From Rhizobium sp. R634 (GTDB lineage: Bacteria; Pseudomonadota; Alphaproteobacteria; Rhizobiales; Rhizobiaceae): 64,000 nucleotides of DNA. The stretch lies in NCBI RefSeq assembly GCF_002211305.1, contig NZ_LOKW01000023.1:372001-436000 (forward strand). Reading direction: 5' to 3'. The position numbers and the translations under genes are program-made. This document shows positions 36,082 to 45,500 of the stretch, piece by piece. Below the pieces are notes generated by a model. The model saw only the letters and a list, made by a program, of their open reading frames with translations. It had not been told where the DNA came from and did not search any database. The number at the start of each line of letters is the position of its first letter. The stretch's first letter is position 1.

Positions 36082-36767
36082 TTATCTTCGGAAGGGACTA
36101 TCGTCAGGTTTCAGGTCGATGTGCAGGACGTTCCCCGTGAGCTTTCCAGACAGTTCTGGATTTGCGAGGAATTGGACAGCTTGAACAAGTGTCCTAAGCG
36201 TCTCACTTTGAACGTAAGATGTAGAACGCGCATTTCTGGTATGAACAGCGTTTATCCTAAGCCCCGAGTCGAAATACTTCTTCGCCATCGCACTCGTCGT
36301 AGTTCGTAAGGCCGCTTGGAGCACAGCTTCGCGGTCGGCCTCTAGCAGCGACTTCTCGTCAAACCAGGCGATATTCACAACAGCGAGTTCCTCTCCCTGG
36401 AGGCGGGAGCCGAAAGCACTTGTCACCCTTATCAGGTTGGAGACGGCATCAAGCCCAAGATCCGTAGCGGAAAGCGGTTCGGCGCATTCACGGCGACGGA
36501 AGGCTATGTTCACCAGAATATCGACCCGGCTCCAGCGTAGGTAGACCTGATCGACCATTGAATTGACATACACGTCCCTATTCAAATTGACCTTAACCGG
36601 AAACAAATTCGTCCCCGAGACTGCGGTTAATGAACTGAAGTCTGAAGGGTCGAGGTCACCTACGGCGACACGGTAGCCAGTTTCGAGGAAAGACTGCGCA
36701 AGACAGAAACCGACTGGGTTTGACGCGCCCACCAACACGCATACTTTGCCTGCATGAGAGCCGGCAT
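36082..36767 (-). pseudogene. Broken short-chain dehydrogenase
   Basis: SDR-like sequence: GKVCVLVGASNPVGFCLAQS, then VDILVNIAFRR and a C-terminal LRINAVHTRNARS. The only good start signal (AAGGAGG eight bases before ATG 36767) is one base out of frame with the body, and the in-frame extension back to 36918 has no ribosome site, so a one-base frameshift near the 5' end is likely. The catalytic YxxxK is also missing (TTTSAMAKKY region). Either a pseudogene or a diverged non-enzymatic relative of the SDR at 12721. Confidence 0.5.
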
Positions 36768-37202
36768 CGGTTTGTCCTCCTTGGATAAACCCTTCCGTCG
36801 GCGGCGTCCGGCAAGCGTTGTGAGCCTTAGATCCTGGTTTCACGCGGAAAACGGTCCATGTGTGAAACCGTGAGATCCAGCAACTCGTTCGTATCTCAAC
36901 AGGGAAACCACCACACACTTATCTCCAAATCACGTTGTCTCCCGCCTCTCCGACCCCAAGCCATGAGGACATGGAAGATGATCGACGGACAATCCAGCGA
37001 TCCGGTTTCACGAGGTCTTTGGCCCGCGCCGGTTTGGTCTCGCCGTGCCACAGTTGGACCTTCCATGGAACAGCCCGTGGATGTCTCTGGGGAACGGCAT
37101 CTTTCCGGAAAGTCCTACGCTTTCACACGCGGCTCTCTGACGCGTATGCATTCGTTTGGCCCTCAACGCTTGCACGCGCAGCATCGTCGAGCGCGTCAAC
37201 GT

Positions 37203-37298
37203 CTATTGCAGACTGGCCTTCAGATAGGCACTCGCATTCTCGCGTTCCACGGTCGAGGTCGGTGGAATGATAATGCTGTCTTTCAAAAACTCGCTCAT
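37203..37298 (-). CDS. Small ORF of unknown function (31 aa), possibly a gene remnant
   Basis: ATG 37298 has AAGGA seven bases upstream. The product begins MSEFLKDSIIIPPTSTVER and ends at TAG. It lies about 95 bases after the NDH-2 stop on the same strand and could be the last gene of that operon. Frames beyond the stop continue to look coding-like (for example IDVDALDDAARASVEGQ in the next frame), so this may instead be the start of a larger frameshifted gene decayed over 36920-37298. Family not recognised. Confidence 0.3.
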   Translation of the reverse strand: MSEFLKDSIIIPPTSTVERENASAYLKASLQ

Positions 37299-37393
37299 GT
37301 TTCGTTCCTTCAATAGCTGCAGGTGACAAGGTCGTTCCGCGCAATGCTCACGAAAGCGTGGCGTGCTTCCGCCACGTCACTGATAAATCCCTG

Positions 37394-38656
37394 CTAGACC
37401 TCGTCCTTCAGCGTCTCCTTCTGGGTAATAAGGCGGGCAGAGTGGTGTCCGGAGGTAAATGCCCAAAGCCAGCTCAGCGCGACCGCCATGCGGCTCCGTG
37501 TTCCGATCAAAAAGTAGATGTGGGCAAAGCCCCAGATCCACCAGGCGATGGAGCCCTTGAGCCGAAGCCTGCCGAAATCGATCACCGCGGAGCTTGGCCC
37601 TATGGTGGCAAGATTACCAAGATGCCTGTACTTGAAGGGAGGCGGCGCTGAGCGCTGCTTAAGGCGGGCGTTGATCACCTGGGCGACGTATTTTCCCTGC
37701 TGCTTTGCGGCAGGAGCGATACCAGGAACCGGCATTCCCTCGCCGGTCTTAACGCTCGCGGTATCGCCGACAACGAAGATCTCCGGGTGTTCTGAGATCG
37801 TGAGGTCGGGCTGCACGATAGCCCGCCCTGCTCGATCTGTCTCCGCCCCGACCCATACGGCGGCCTTGGATGCCTGCACGCCCGCCGCCCATATGACCGT
37901 ACGGCTCGGGACGAACTCGTCCCCGATCGATATACCTTCCTCGGTGCAGTCGGTTACCGGCCGTCCCGTGCGAACCTCGACGCCCATCGACGCAAGGGAT
38001 CGCTCGGCGTATTGCGATAACGCCTCGTGGAAAACAGGCAGAACACGCGGTCCTGCCTCTACAAGAAGAATACGCGCCAAAGTCGTATCGATGTTTCTGA
38101 ATTCCTCGACAAGCGTCCTTTGAGCCAGTTCGGCGATGATCCCGGCCATCTCGACGCCTGTCGGTCCGGCGCCGATTATCGAGAAGGTCAGCATTGCGGC
38201 CCGCGCTTGGGGATCGGTTTCCAGCTCCGCCTTTTCGAACGCCAGGAGAAGACGACGGCGGATGGTGGTGGCGTCTTCCAACGCCTTCAGTCCGGGCGCA
38301 AAAGGCTCCCATTCATCCCGGCCGAAATACGCGTGACGGGCCCCTGTTGCGAGAACAAGGGTATCGTAGGGAATGGCATGACCGCCCTTGAGCGAGACGA
38401 GCCGCTTCTCGACATCGACGCCCACGACCTCGCCAAGAAGCGTTGTGACATCTTTCCTTCCACGGAAGACTGCGCGAATGGGCCAGGCAATCTCGGAGGT
38501 CGCCAGGACGGTCGTTGCGACCTGATAGAGCAGCGGCTGGAACAGGTGATGATTGCGTCTGTCGACGATCGTGATCGAAAGGTTTGGACATTTGAGATCC
38601 TTGGCCAATTGGAGACCGGCGAAACCGCCTCCCACGATGACAACTCGATGCTCCAT
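37394..38656 (-). CDS. ndh: Type II NADH dehydrogenase
   Basis: NDH-2 of about 420 residues; ATG 38656 has GGGAGGA upstream, while the longer frame to 38716 lacks support. FAD site VVIVGGGFAGLQLAKDL, NAD site FSIIGAGPTGVEMAGI, and a hydrophobic C-terminal membrane anchor (WWIWGFAHIYFLIGT). It oxidises NADH and passes electrons to quinone at the membrane without pumping protons. It is the last clear enzyme of the minus-strand operon that starts with the importer at 44839, so it may clear NADH made by the alcohol dehydrogenase. Confidence 0.9.
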   Translation of the reverse strand: MEHRVVIVGGGFAGLQLAKDLKCPNLSITIVDRRNHHLFQPLLYQVATTVLATSEIAWPIRAVFRGRKDVTTLLGEVVGVDVEKRLVSLKGGHAIPYDTLVLATGARHAYFGRDEWEPFAPGLKALEDATTIRRRLLLAFEKAELETDPQARAAMLTFSIIGAGPTGVEMAGIIAELAQRTLVEEFRNIDTTLARILLVEAGPRVLPVFHEALSQYAERSLASMGVEVRTGRPVTDCTEEGISIGDEFVPSRTVIWAAGVQASKAAVWVGAETDRAGRAIVQPDLTISEHPEIFVVGDTASVKTGEGMPVPGIAPAAKQQGKYVAQVINARLKQRSAPPPFKYRHLGNLATIGPSSAVIDFGRLRLKGSIAWWIWGFAHIYFLIGTRSRMAVALSWLWAFTSGHHSARLITQKETLKDEV

Positions 38657-38726
38657 TTCGTCCTCCCGCGAGCCTTTGAAAAAAACCCACCTCGAGCGCG
38701 TCCTTCGGTGTTGCACGATCGCAAGC

Positions 38727-39038
38727 TCAGTCGCTGATGCGACTGCTCACAATGATGGAAGGGGGGCTTACCAGCAACGGAAGCAACGGTTCGAGAACAC
38801 GCTTGACGTTCGCAGATTCTCCGTGACGCGCGGCTGCCTCCTCGTTTGCCCAACCATCGAGAATGAAGAACGTATTCGGCTCGTCGGAGCGCTGGTAGAG
38901 ATTGTAGTAGAGGCAGCCCTCTTCCTCGCGGGCAGGGCCGACAAACTCCTGGAGCAGTGTTTTGACACGGTCCCGGTTACGCGTCGATGTTTTAAACTCA
39001 ACGATGAGATGCTGTTCGTCGGACTTGCTCGATGGCAT
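38727..39038 (-). CDS. ABM-domain monooxygenase-like protein
   Basis: Protein of 103 residues with the antibiotic-biosynthesis-monooxygenase (ABM, YgiN-type) ferredoxin-like fold: LIVEFKTSTRNRDRVKTLL, EEGCLYYNLYQRSDEPN and FFILDGWANEEAAARH. ATG 39038 has AGGAG eight bases upstream; the longer frame is rejected. Family members act on quinols or polyketide-like aromatics without cofactor. It starts just after the alcohol dehydrogenase stop (39050), so it is translationally close to it. Precise substrate unknown. Confidence 0.85.
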   Translation of the reverse strand: MPSSKSDEQHLIVEFKTSTRNRDRVKTLLQEFVGPAREEEGCLYYNLYQRSDEPNTFFILDGWANEEAAARHGESANVKRVLEPLLPLLVSPPSIIVSSRISD

Positions 39039-39049
39039 GTGGGAAGCTC

Positions 39050-40150
39050 CTAATTGAAGACGATGACGGGCTTGATCACGCGGCCAGCTTCGGCATCGGC
39101 GATGGCCTCGTTGATTTTCTCGAACGGATACTTTGTGATCAGCTTCTGGAACGGGAACAGGCCGGCCTGGTTTAGTTCGACCAGTTGGGGGATGAAGAGC
39201 TGCGGGATCTGATCCCCGAGGATGGCACCCTGAATTTTCCGGTTGAAGACCATGAGGTCCAGCGGGATTGGAATATCCTTGCCGAGCGCGTCGAGCCCGA
39301 GGAGGACGACATGACCCCCTGCCCGCGTGCATTTGATCGTGTTCAGGATGACGGGAATGATACCCACGGCGTCGATGGCAAAATCGGCACCGCCGCCCGT
39401 CAAGGCGTGGATCTGCTCCACGACGTCTGGGTCCCTGCCGTTGATAGCGTGGGTCGCGCCCAACGTCTCAGCCATGGCCAAACGCTGCTCGTTCAGGTCG
39501 ATGATGATGATCTTGCTGCACCGCCGGACCTTGGCGGCCATCACCGCAGCCATGCCGACCGCTCCCGCGCCGAACACGGCAATGGTTTGACCGATCTCCG
39601 GCTTCATGGCGTTGATGACGGTACCTGCTCCCGTTGCCATGCCGCAACCGAGCGGGGCCGCATTCGTCAGGTCGAAATCCTTGGGAAGCTGCGCGGCGTT
39701 GTTTTCAGTCGCCAGGATGTGGGTCGCGAAGGATGACTGGCCGACAAAGTTGCTGCCGATGCCGACTTCATCACACAGCAAGGCCTTCTTGCCGTTCGGA
39801 CGAAGCCCCGTCAGATTGTACTGGGTGTAGTTCTGGCAGTTCATCGGGTGAGAGCGCCGGCAATCGCCGCAGAAGCCACATGAACTCTGGCTGAGCGCAA
39901 CGTGGTCGCCCACCCTTAAATCTTGGACGTCCGCCCCGATGGCCTCGACGATACCAACACCTTCATGTCCTGGTATGACCGGGGCGGGAGGTCCAAATAT
40001 CCCATCACGGAGCAACAGGTCGGTATGGCAGATGCCCGTGGCGACCGTCCGCACGAGAATTTCATTGCCTTCTGGATCCGCCAGCTCAAGTTCACGAAAC
40101 TCAAGCGGAGCTTTCGGTTTTGCGGCCACGGCCGCCGTTATCTTCACCAT
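39050..40150 (-). CDS. Zn-dependent (aryl-)alcohol dehydrogenase
   Basis: Medium-chain dehydrogenase of 366 residues; ATG 40150 has AGGAG six bases upstream. GICHTD and GHEGVG carry the catalytic zinc ligands, CGFCGDCRRSHPMNC the structural zinc, and FGAGAVGMAAV binds NAD. The pattern (GCGMATGAGTVINAMKP) fits the XylB/benzyl-alcohol dehydrogenase branch, as does its paralogue at 45501. It stands in the importer operon between the second permease and the ABM protein. It would oxidise an imported alcohol to an aldehyde. Confidence 0.9.
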   Translation of the reverse strand: MVKITAAVAAKPKAPLEFRELELADPEGNEILVRTVATGICHTDLLLRDGIFGPPAPVIPGHEGVGIVEAIGADVQDLRVGDHVALSQSSCGFCGDCRRSHPMNCQNYTQYNLTGLRPNGKKALLCDEVGIGSNFVGQSSFATHILATENNAAQLPKDFDLTNAAPLGCGMATGAGTVINAMKPEIGQTIAVFGAGAVGMAAVMAAKVRRCSKIIIIDLNEQRLAMAETLGATHAINGRDPDVVEQIHALTGGGADFAIDAVGIIPVILNTIKCTRAGGHVVLLGLDALGKDIPIPLDLMVFNRKIQGAILGDQIPQLFIPQLVELNQAGLFPFQKLITKYPFEKINEAIADAEAGRVIKPVIVFN

Positions 40151-40212
40151 TCTTATCTCCTGCATTCTCCCGCGTTGACACCGGGAATGACCTGTTTGGC
40201 AGATCCTTGCGG

Positions 40213-41220
40213 CTAGACGCGACCGACGCGTGCTCCGTAAATGATCGCAGCAAGCGCGATGATCCCGCCCTGGACGATCAGCTTGCCGGGCTCCTGGATG
40301 CCGAACACCGTCAACATCGCGAAGAGGAAACTGAAGGCGACGACCGCCACGAAAGGCCCCGCGACGCCACCGCGGTCGACGCCGAACGTCACCCCACCGA
40401 GAATCGTCGCGGCGAGAGCGTTCATGAAGGTGTCGAAGCCGGGCTTGATCGTGCCAACGGCCAGAGCCGACACCTGAACCAGGGCGGCGATGCCTGTCAG
40501 CGTGCCCGCAAGCGTATGGGAGACAAAAATCGTGCGGGCCAGAGGTATGCCTGTTATCTCCGCCGCCCTTGGATTGTCGCCGACAGCGCGGAAGTAGCGC
40601 CCGAGGATCAAGAAGCGGAACGCTAATGCGACGAGAACGGAAATCCCGATCCAGACGATCACGGAGTAAGACAGGCCGTAGATGTTCCCGCTCGTCAGGA
40701 CGCGAAGCCAGCTTGGTGTCGAACCCGGTGCACGGCCCGAACTCATGAATTGGATGATCCCGATGAGGATCGCCGATACGCTCAGCGTCGCGATGACCGC
40801 GGAGGCGCGGACATAGGCCACGAGGGCGCCGTTGATCAGACCGACGGCAAGGCCGATGACGATCGGCATCAGGACCGTGACGAAGGGCGGGTAACTGTTG
40901 AGGAGCCCGGAGCTGGCGAGATAGATCGAAAAAGCAAAAACGCCACTGACCGAGAGATCAATAGAACGCACCCGCATGACAAGAGATTGCGCCAGCACCG
41001 CGATCCCAAGCGGTGCTGACTGTTTCAGGATCACGAACCAATAGTTTGGATTGATCAGCGTCGCGCTTACAGCGGGGGCCACAGCGATCAGGATTGCGAG
41101 CACGTAATATGCCGGGGGCAAACCGAGCACCCAGGAAAGTATGCGCCTGGCGGTGAGAGTGCGCGATGGCGTCACAATTTTCGCATCCGTTGTGGTCATC
41201 GAGAGGTCCATCTCTTTCAA
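40213..41220 (-). CDS. Ribose-type ABC permease
   Basis: RbsC-type permease of up to 335 residues with about ten hydrophobic segments; SIDLSVSGVFAFSIY and LAATILGGVTFGVDRGG are the family loops. The start is uncertain: TTG 41220 overlaps the upstream stop as TTGA, and ATG codons at 41211 and 41199 are in frame. Second channel subunit of the importer 40213-44839. Coupled to the permease gene before it. Confidence 0.92.
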   Translation of the reverse strand: MKEMDLSMTTTDAKIVTPSRTLTARRILSWVLGLPPAYYVLAILIAVAPAVSATLINPNYWFVILKQSAPLGIAVLAQSLVMRVRSIDLSVSGVFAFSIYLASSGLLNSYPPFVTVLMPIVIGLAVGLINGALVAYVRASAVIATLSVSAILIGIIQFMSSGRAPGSTPSWLRVLTSGNIYGLSYSVIVWIGISVLVALAFRFLILGRYFRAVGDNPRAAEITGIPLARTIFVSHTLAGTLTGIAALVQVSALAVGTIKPGFDTFMNALAATILGGVTFGVDRGGVAGPFVAVVAFSFLFAMLTVFGIQEPGKLIVQGGIIALAAIIYGARVGRV

Positions 41221-42158
41221 AGTCCGATCGTTTTGCGACGCTGTGAGACGACGAGTGCTAGCAGCAGAAGGCCCTTCACGACCGACTGGAGGAATGCCGA
41301 GACGTTGGCGAGGTTCATCACGTTGTTGACGATGCCGAGGATAGCCGCGCCGGCCACAGTGCCGAGGATGCTGCCGATACCGCCAGCTAGGTGAACACCC
41401 CCCAGCGCTGCTGCGGTAACGGATTCAATTCCGAATGTGGCGCCCCCCTTGGGATCGCCCGAGGCAAGGCGACCTGCGAGGAACATCCCGGCAGCGCAAG
41501 CAAATAGCGCCGACAGGATGTAGGCCTTGATGACTGTGCGCTCGACCGGGACGCCATTCATGCGGGCATTGAAGTCGTTACCACCTGAAGCGAACAGGTA
41601 AAGGCCAAACGGCCTGCGATAAAGCAACCAGGCAGCAACGAACGTGGCGACGATCAGCCAGAGCAGCGAGTTTGGCACGGGCCCAACGGAACCCGCGACT
41701 GACGCCGAAAGCCATTCGGGCACCTTCCCGCCGGGGATAGGAAGAATGATGAGCGCCAATCCCTGGCCGATACCCATGGTTGCCAGGGTCATGATGATCG
41801 GATGGACTTTGAGCCTGGCTACGCCGTAGCCATTCGAGAATCCGAATGCGATCGCAACCGCAATGCAAAGCATGACACGGACAACCTCGGGCATGTCGAG
41901 TGTCATGATCGTAGTCGTCACGCTGATGATCGAACCAACGGAAACGTCTAGGCCGCCCGTCAGGATCACAAAGGTCTGGCCGAGCGCAGAAATGACAAGA
42001 ACAGTGGATTGGGCCAGCAGGTTCGACAGATTCTCCGGCGCCAGAAATTGTGGAAGCAGGATAACCGAGGCGACCACCAGCACGAATAGCGTCCCGATCG
42101 ACAGCCGGATCGCACCCGCCCTATAGGGTGCCTTCAGGAACTTTGCGACGGTATTCAT
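41217..42158 (-). CDS. Ribose-type ABC permease
   Basis: RbsC-type permease of 313 residues; LTGGLDVSVGSIISVTT and AAALGGVHLAGGIGSILGT are the conserved segments. It lies between the ATPase (42168) and the second permease (41220) in one minus-strand operon. Not a close copy of the duplicated permeases at 20888 or 49889, so this is a distinct importer. Confidence 0.93.
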   Translation of the reverse strand: MNTVAKFLKAPYRAGAIRLSIGTLFVLVVASVILLPQFLAPENLSNLLAQSTVLVISALGQTFVILTGGLDVSVGSIISVTTTIMTLDMPEVVRVMLCIAVAIAFGFSNGYGVARLKVHPIIMTLATMGIGQGLALIILPIPGGKVPEWLSASVAGSVGPVPNSLLWLIVATFVAAWLLYRRPFGLYLFASGGNDFNARMNGVPVERTVIKAYILSALFACAAGMFLAGRLASGDPKGGATFGIESVTAAALGGVHLAGGIGSILGTVAGAAILGIVNNVMNLANVSAFLQSVVKGLLLLALVVSQRRKTIGL

Positions 42159-42167
42159 GTATCCTCC

Positions 42168-43694
42168 TCAATGAACAGCGGCGCGCGGATCGTGCGCGGA
42201 GTTCGAACCGAGTGCGGTTCCCAGGATGGTTTCCTCTGTGGCATCAAGCGCGGGCATCTGTCCGACGATCTTTTTGTCGTGAACGACCAGGATGTTGTCA
42301 CAGAGCCCGATCAGTTCGGGGTGCTCGCGTGACGAGACGATCACTGCACCGCCACGATCGGCAAAGTCGCGAAGCAGCTTATAGATTTCCGCTTTAGCGC
42401 CGACATCGACGCCACGTGTCGGCTCCTCGATGACAAGGATATCAACCCCCGAAAGCAGCCAGCGGCCAAGAAGGACCTTTTGCTGGTTTCCGCCCGAAAG
42501 TTTGCCGACGGGCGAGGCTGGGTCGGCAGCCGCAACACGGAGCGACTTTATGACATCGTGAACCCTGGAGATGGAACGCCATGCAACGCTCGCCATGTTC
42601 CGGTTCAACTGCTTGCCAAGTGCGATGTTATCGTAGATCGGAAGCCGAAGAAATAAGCCTTCCTGCTTGCGGTCTTCAGGAATGAAACCAATGCCGGCTG
42701 AGATCGCACTCGAAAAGCCGGAGGATACGTTCACACCGATCATGCTATCGTCGCGGCGACGCCGGACGGTCACAACTGCGGCGGTTTCGACCCCGACGAC
42801 CGCACGCATGATTTCGCGCTGCCCCTGGCCTTCCAGCCCGGCCAGTCCGATGATCTCGCCCGTGCGTACGGAAAAACCGACTGGCGGGCCATGGTCATTG
42901 AGACGAAGCCCTGCCACGTCGAGCATCGGCGACCCAATGGTCTGCGCCCTCGGCGGAAAGAAATTCTGAAGCTCGCGTCCAACCATGTTTGCCACAAGCG
43001 TTTGGAGATTGAAGTCTTCTGCCCTGGCTGTCTTTACCCAAGCCCCATCCTTCATGACGGTGATGGTGTCGCACAGTTCGAACACCTCGTTCATCCGATG
43101 CGAGATGTAGACGACAGCCTTCCCTTGCGCCTTCAGATCGCGGATGACCTTGAAGAGATGAGCGACGTCCGTCGAGTTTAGTGCCGCGGTCGGTTCATCG
43201 AAAATGAAGACATCGGCATTGGATGTCAGACCTTTGGCGATTTCCACTGCCTGCTGCTGGGCAACCGTCAGCGTTTCCACAATCGCCGTGGCGTACAGTT
43301 GAGGGAAAACGTCGGCAAGCAGCTTGCGGGATCGCTCGACGACCTCGGCGGTGTCTATCGACCCATCGGCACGCCGCGGTTCGTGTCCAAGAAACATGTT
43401 TTCGGCGACCGTGAGATTGGGGATCAGGGTGAACTCCTGAAACACTGTCGACACCCCGGCGAGACGCGCTTCCTTGGGGGAACGGAAGGTCACCTCTTCT
43501 CCTCGCAGACGGATGCGTCCAGCGGTCTGTTGATAGACGCCGGCCAGAATTCGCATCAGCGTGGATTTTCCCGCCCCGTTCTCGCCCATCAATGCGTGGA
43601 CGGAGCCGCGTTCAAGCGAAAATTGAACATTCGACAGGACTTTGGCCGCACCAAAGGACTTGTTGATGCCGACCATCTCGACAAGCATACTCAT
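42168..43694 (-). CDS. Sugar-type ABC importer ATPase
   Basis: RbsA-type double ATPase of about 508 residues; the start at ATG 43694 is preferred to 43706. Walker A GENGAGKST near residue 38, first signature LTVAQQQAVEIAKG, and second-domain SGGNQQKVLLGRWLL. It powers uptake through the permeases at 41217 and 40213. Sequence diverges from the copies at 19329 and 50860, consistent with a different substrate or older split. Confidence 0.94.
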   Translation of the reverse strand: MSMLVEMVGINKSFGAAKVLSNVQFSLERGSVHALMGENGAGKSTLMRILAGVYQQTAGRIRLRGEEVTFRSPKEARLAGVSTVFQEFTLIPNLTVAENMFLGHEPRRADGSIDTAEVVERSRKLLADVFPQLYATAIVETLTVAQQQAVEIAKGLTSNADVFIFDEPTAALNSTDVAHLFKVIRDLKAQGKAVVYISHRMNEVFELCDTITVMKDGAWVKTARAEDFNLQTLVANMVGRELQNFFPPRAQTIGSPMLDVAGLRLNDHGPPVGFSVRTGEIIGLAGLEGQGQREIMRAVVGVETAAVVTVRRRRDDSMIGVNVSSGFSSAISAGIGFIPEDRKQEGLFLRLPIYDNIALGKQLNRNMASVAWRSISRVHDVIKSLRVAAADPASPVGKLSGGNQQKVLLGRWLLSGVDILVIEEPTRGVDVGAKAEIYKLLRDFADRGGAVIVSSREHPELIGLCDNILVVHDKKIVGQMPALDATEETILGTALGSNSAHDPRAAVH

Positions 43695-43719
43695 GAACAC
43701 TTCCATCTGCGAGGGTGAA

Positions 43720-43744
43720 GAGGGCGCGCTTTGTCCGCGCCCTC
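43720..43744 (-). other. Hairpin between binding-protein and ATPase genes
   Basis: Perfect nine-base stem GAGGGCGCG / CGCGCCCTC with a seven-base loop, immediately after the binding-protein stop at 43751. No T-run; likely an mRNA-stabilising or partial-termination element. Confidence 0.55.
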
Positions 43745-43750
43745 CATGCG

Positions 43751-44839
43751 TCAGGCCTTGAAGTACTCGAGGAGCTTCTCATTCGGCATTTCTGTCGGAG
43801 CCCAGTAAGCGTCCGTGAGATCGGAGCGGTAAAACTGTGCAAGATTGTCGTCGACGATCGGCTTGGGCCGGTTGGTCCAGTTGCGCTGGATCGGCTTGCC
43901 TTCGAGAAGCGCGAAGGCCGCACGCAGGGCTGCCGTCGAAAGAGCCGGAGGGCAAATGGGCCCAATCGAAGAGAGCTTTTCGTCATTCCAACGACGCATC
44001 CAACCGTTGAGCGCTTCTCCCGTGATCGGTGGAATGGTGGAAGCCCCGGCTTCCTGCAGCGCGTCCAAGACCCCGAGCGACATGTTCGCGCCGTCAGTCC
44101 AGACCCCGGCGACATCTGGATCAGACAGATAGAGGCTTTCGGCTATCTTCTTTGAGTCCTCGTAGGACCAGCTGCCGTGCTGGGTTGAGGTGATTTGGAG
44201 ACCGGACTTGCTGAAGACTTCCATCGCCCCGGCATAACGATCAGCATCGATCGGATGTCCGGCGACGCCACGCAGCACCCACACTTTTCCCTTGTTGCCC
44301 AGCTTATCGACCAGGAACTGCGCCATCACCCGGCCGAAGTAGAAGTCGTCGCCTTGGACCTGCACCGTGAATTCGTCGGTGTCGACGCGACCGAGATAGA
44401 CGACCGTCGGAATGCCGGCAGCCTTCGCCTTCCTGATGCCTTCCACGGCCGAGCCTGTCGTAAGCGGCGCAATGATGATTGCATCTACCTTTTGTGCGAT
44501 CAGATCCTCGATGTCGGCGACCTGTTTTGAGGCGTTGAGGTCGGCGCTTCGGAATTGATAGTCGCCGACACGAGCCTTGTTCCTGCTGATTTCGTATTCG
44601 GCCTCGAATGCGGTTTGATAGGTGTGCGTCGAACCGGCCAGGCCATAGTGGCTGTGACCAATCTTCCAGAGACCTGACTTGGCAAACTTACCAGCGTCGA
44701 CGACGGGGTTTTCCCCTTCGGACGGCCAAGTGTCGGGTAGCAGGGTGATCGTATCCTCTGCCCGCAGGATGCCCGGTATTCCGAACGCGCCAGCTGCAAT
44801 CAAGGCACTGCCCGTCTGTAGGAATGTACGTCTTTTCAT
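43751..44839 (-). CDS. Tat-type sugar-binding protein of ABC importer
   Basis: Substrate-binding protein of 362 residues. The ATG at 44839 follows AGGAGGAG and opens a twin-arginine-like signal (MKRRTFLQTGSALIAAGAFG, cleavage near LRA-ED). Peripla_BP_4-type features: VDAIIIAPLTTGSAVEGIRKA and GKVWVLRGVAGHPIDADRYAG. The longer frame to 45022 crosses operator G and is rejected. First gene of the operon 44839-37394. Different from the ICCSN-type binding proteins elsewhere in the window. Confidence 0.9.
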   Translation of the reverse strand: MKRRTFLQTGSALIAAGAFGIPGILRAEDTITLLPDTWPSEGENPVVDAGKFAKSGLWKIGHSHYGLAGSTHTYQTAFEAEYEISRNKARVGDYQFRSADLNASKQVADIEDLIAQKVDAIIIAPLTTGSAVEGIRKAKAAGIPTVVYLGRVDTDEFTVQVQGDDFYFGRVMAQFLVDKLGNKGKVWVLRGVAGHPIDADRYAGAMEVFSKSGLQITSTQHGSWSYEDSKKIAESLYLSDPDVAGVWTDGANMSLGVLDALQEAGASTIPPITGEALNGWMRRWNDEKLSSIGPICPPALSTAALRAAFALLEGKPIQRNWTNRPKPIVDDNLAQFYRSDLTDAYWAPTEMPNEKLLEYFKA

Positions 44840-44945
44840 CGAAATTCTCCTCCTCTTGCCACCCAACGTGGCCATTTTGTCTGCGATCTGGAGCGCCGCT
44901 ATCCTCCAGACATCGCCGAATTCTCCCCACAAACGGCAGATCGCA

Positions 44946-44974
44946 TCATTATGAATAAGCAGACAATCTGTCAA
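44946..44974 (-). promoter_or_regulatory. GntR-type operator/promoter, site G
   Basis: On the minus strand TTGACA, 17 bases (GATTGTCTGCTTATTCA), TAATGA: a good -35/-10 pair with the operator inside the spacer. It serves the importer operon that starts at 44839. The rest of the 44840-45500 interval holds site H and no recognised gene. Confidence 0.7.
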
Positions 44975-45431
44975 TAAACTATATTGAATTTCAGCTTTTC
45001 GACGTGTCTTCTGTGTTATCATACTGATTTATTTATTCTTTTATTGGTGCTTGGTTCGATATAGCAATAAGACAAAGCAGCCACCCGTTACCTCACCCCA
45101 CGAGCGCGCCAACAGGAAACAGAGGAGACCGCGCCTCGCCGGCGAGGTTCATAAAAAGGACGTTTGGAGCCATAATCGCTACCATCGCCCGGAAAACGAG
45201 ACCGCGAGGCAGGAAATACGGGCACCACCGTCAGCCGGCGCGTTCGATGAACGCCACGTCAGTCAATCTGTCACGCGAATTCCAGTTTTAAGACAGCCAA
45301 CAATTCGGACCAAGATCTAGATCGGCCGAATGCCCTGAGGAAGCAATTGATATTACATTGATTTGGTTCTTTACATGTCCGTGTAACGCGCTGGGATGGC
45401 CTCAGCGAGCATCTTGGCTCACTGAAGATAA

Positions 45432-45460
45432 TTGACTGATTGTCTGCGAACGCCTACAAG
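45432..45460 (+). promoter_or_regulatory. GntR-type operator/promoter, site H
   Basis: TTGACT, 17 bases beginning GATTGTCTGCG, then TACAAG. It matches the type element over TTGAC-GATTGTCTG and lacks the second half of the core. It lies about 40 bases before the ATG of the alcohol dehydrogenase at 45501. Confidence 0.55.
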
Positions 45461-45500
45461 TGTCACCTACCGGCCGAGCGCGCACTGAAGGAGTCATTTT

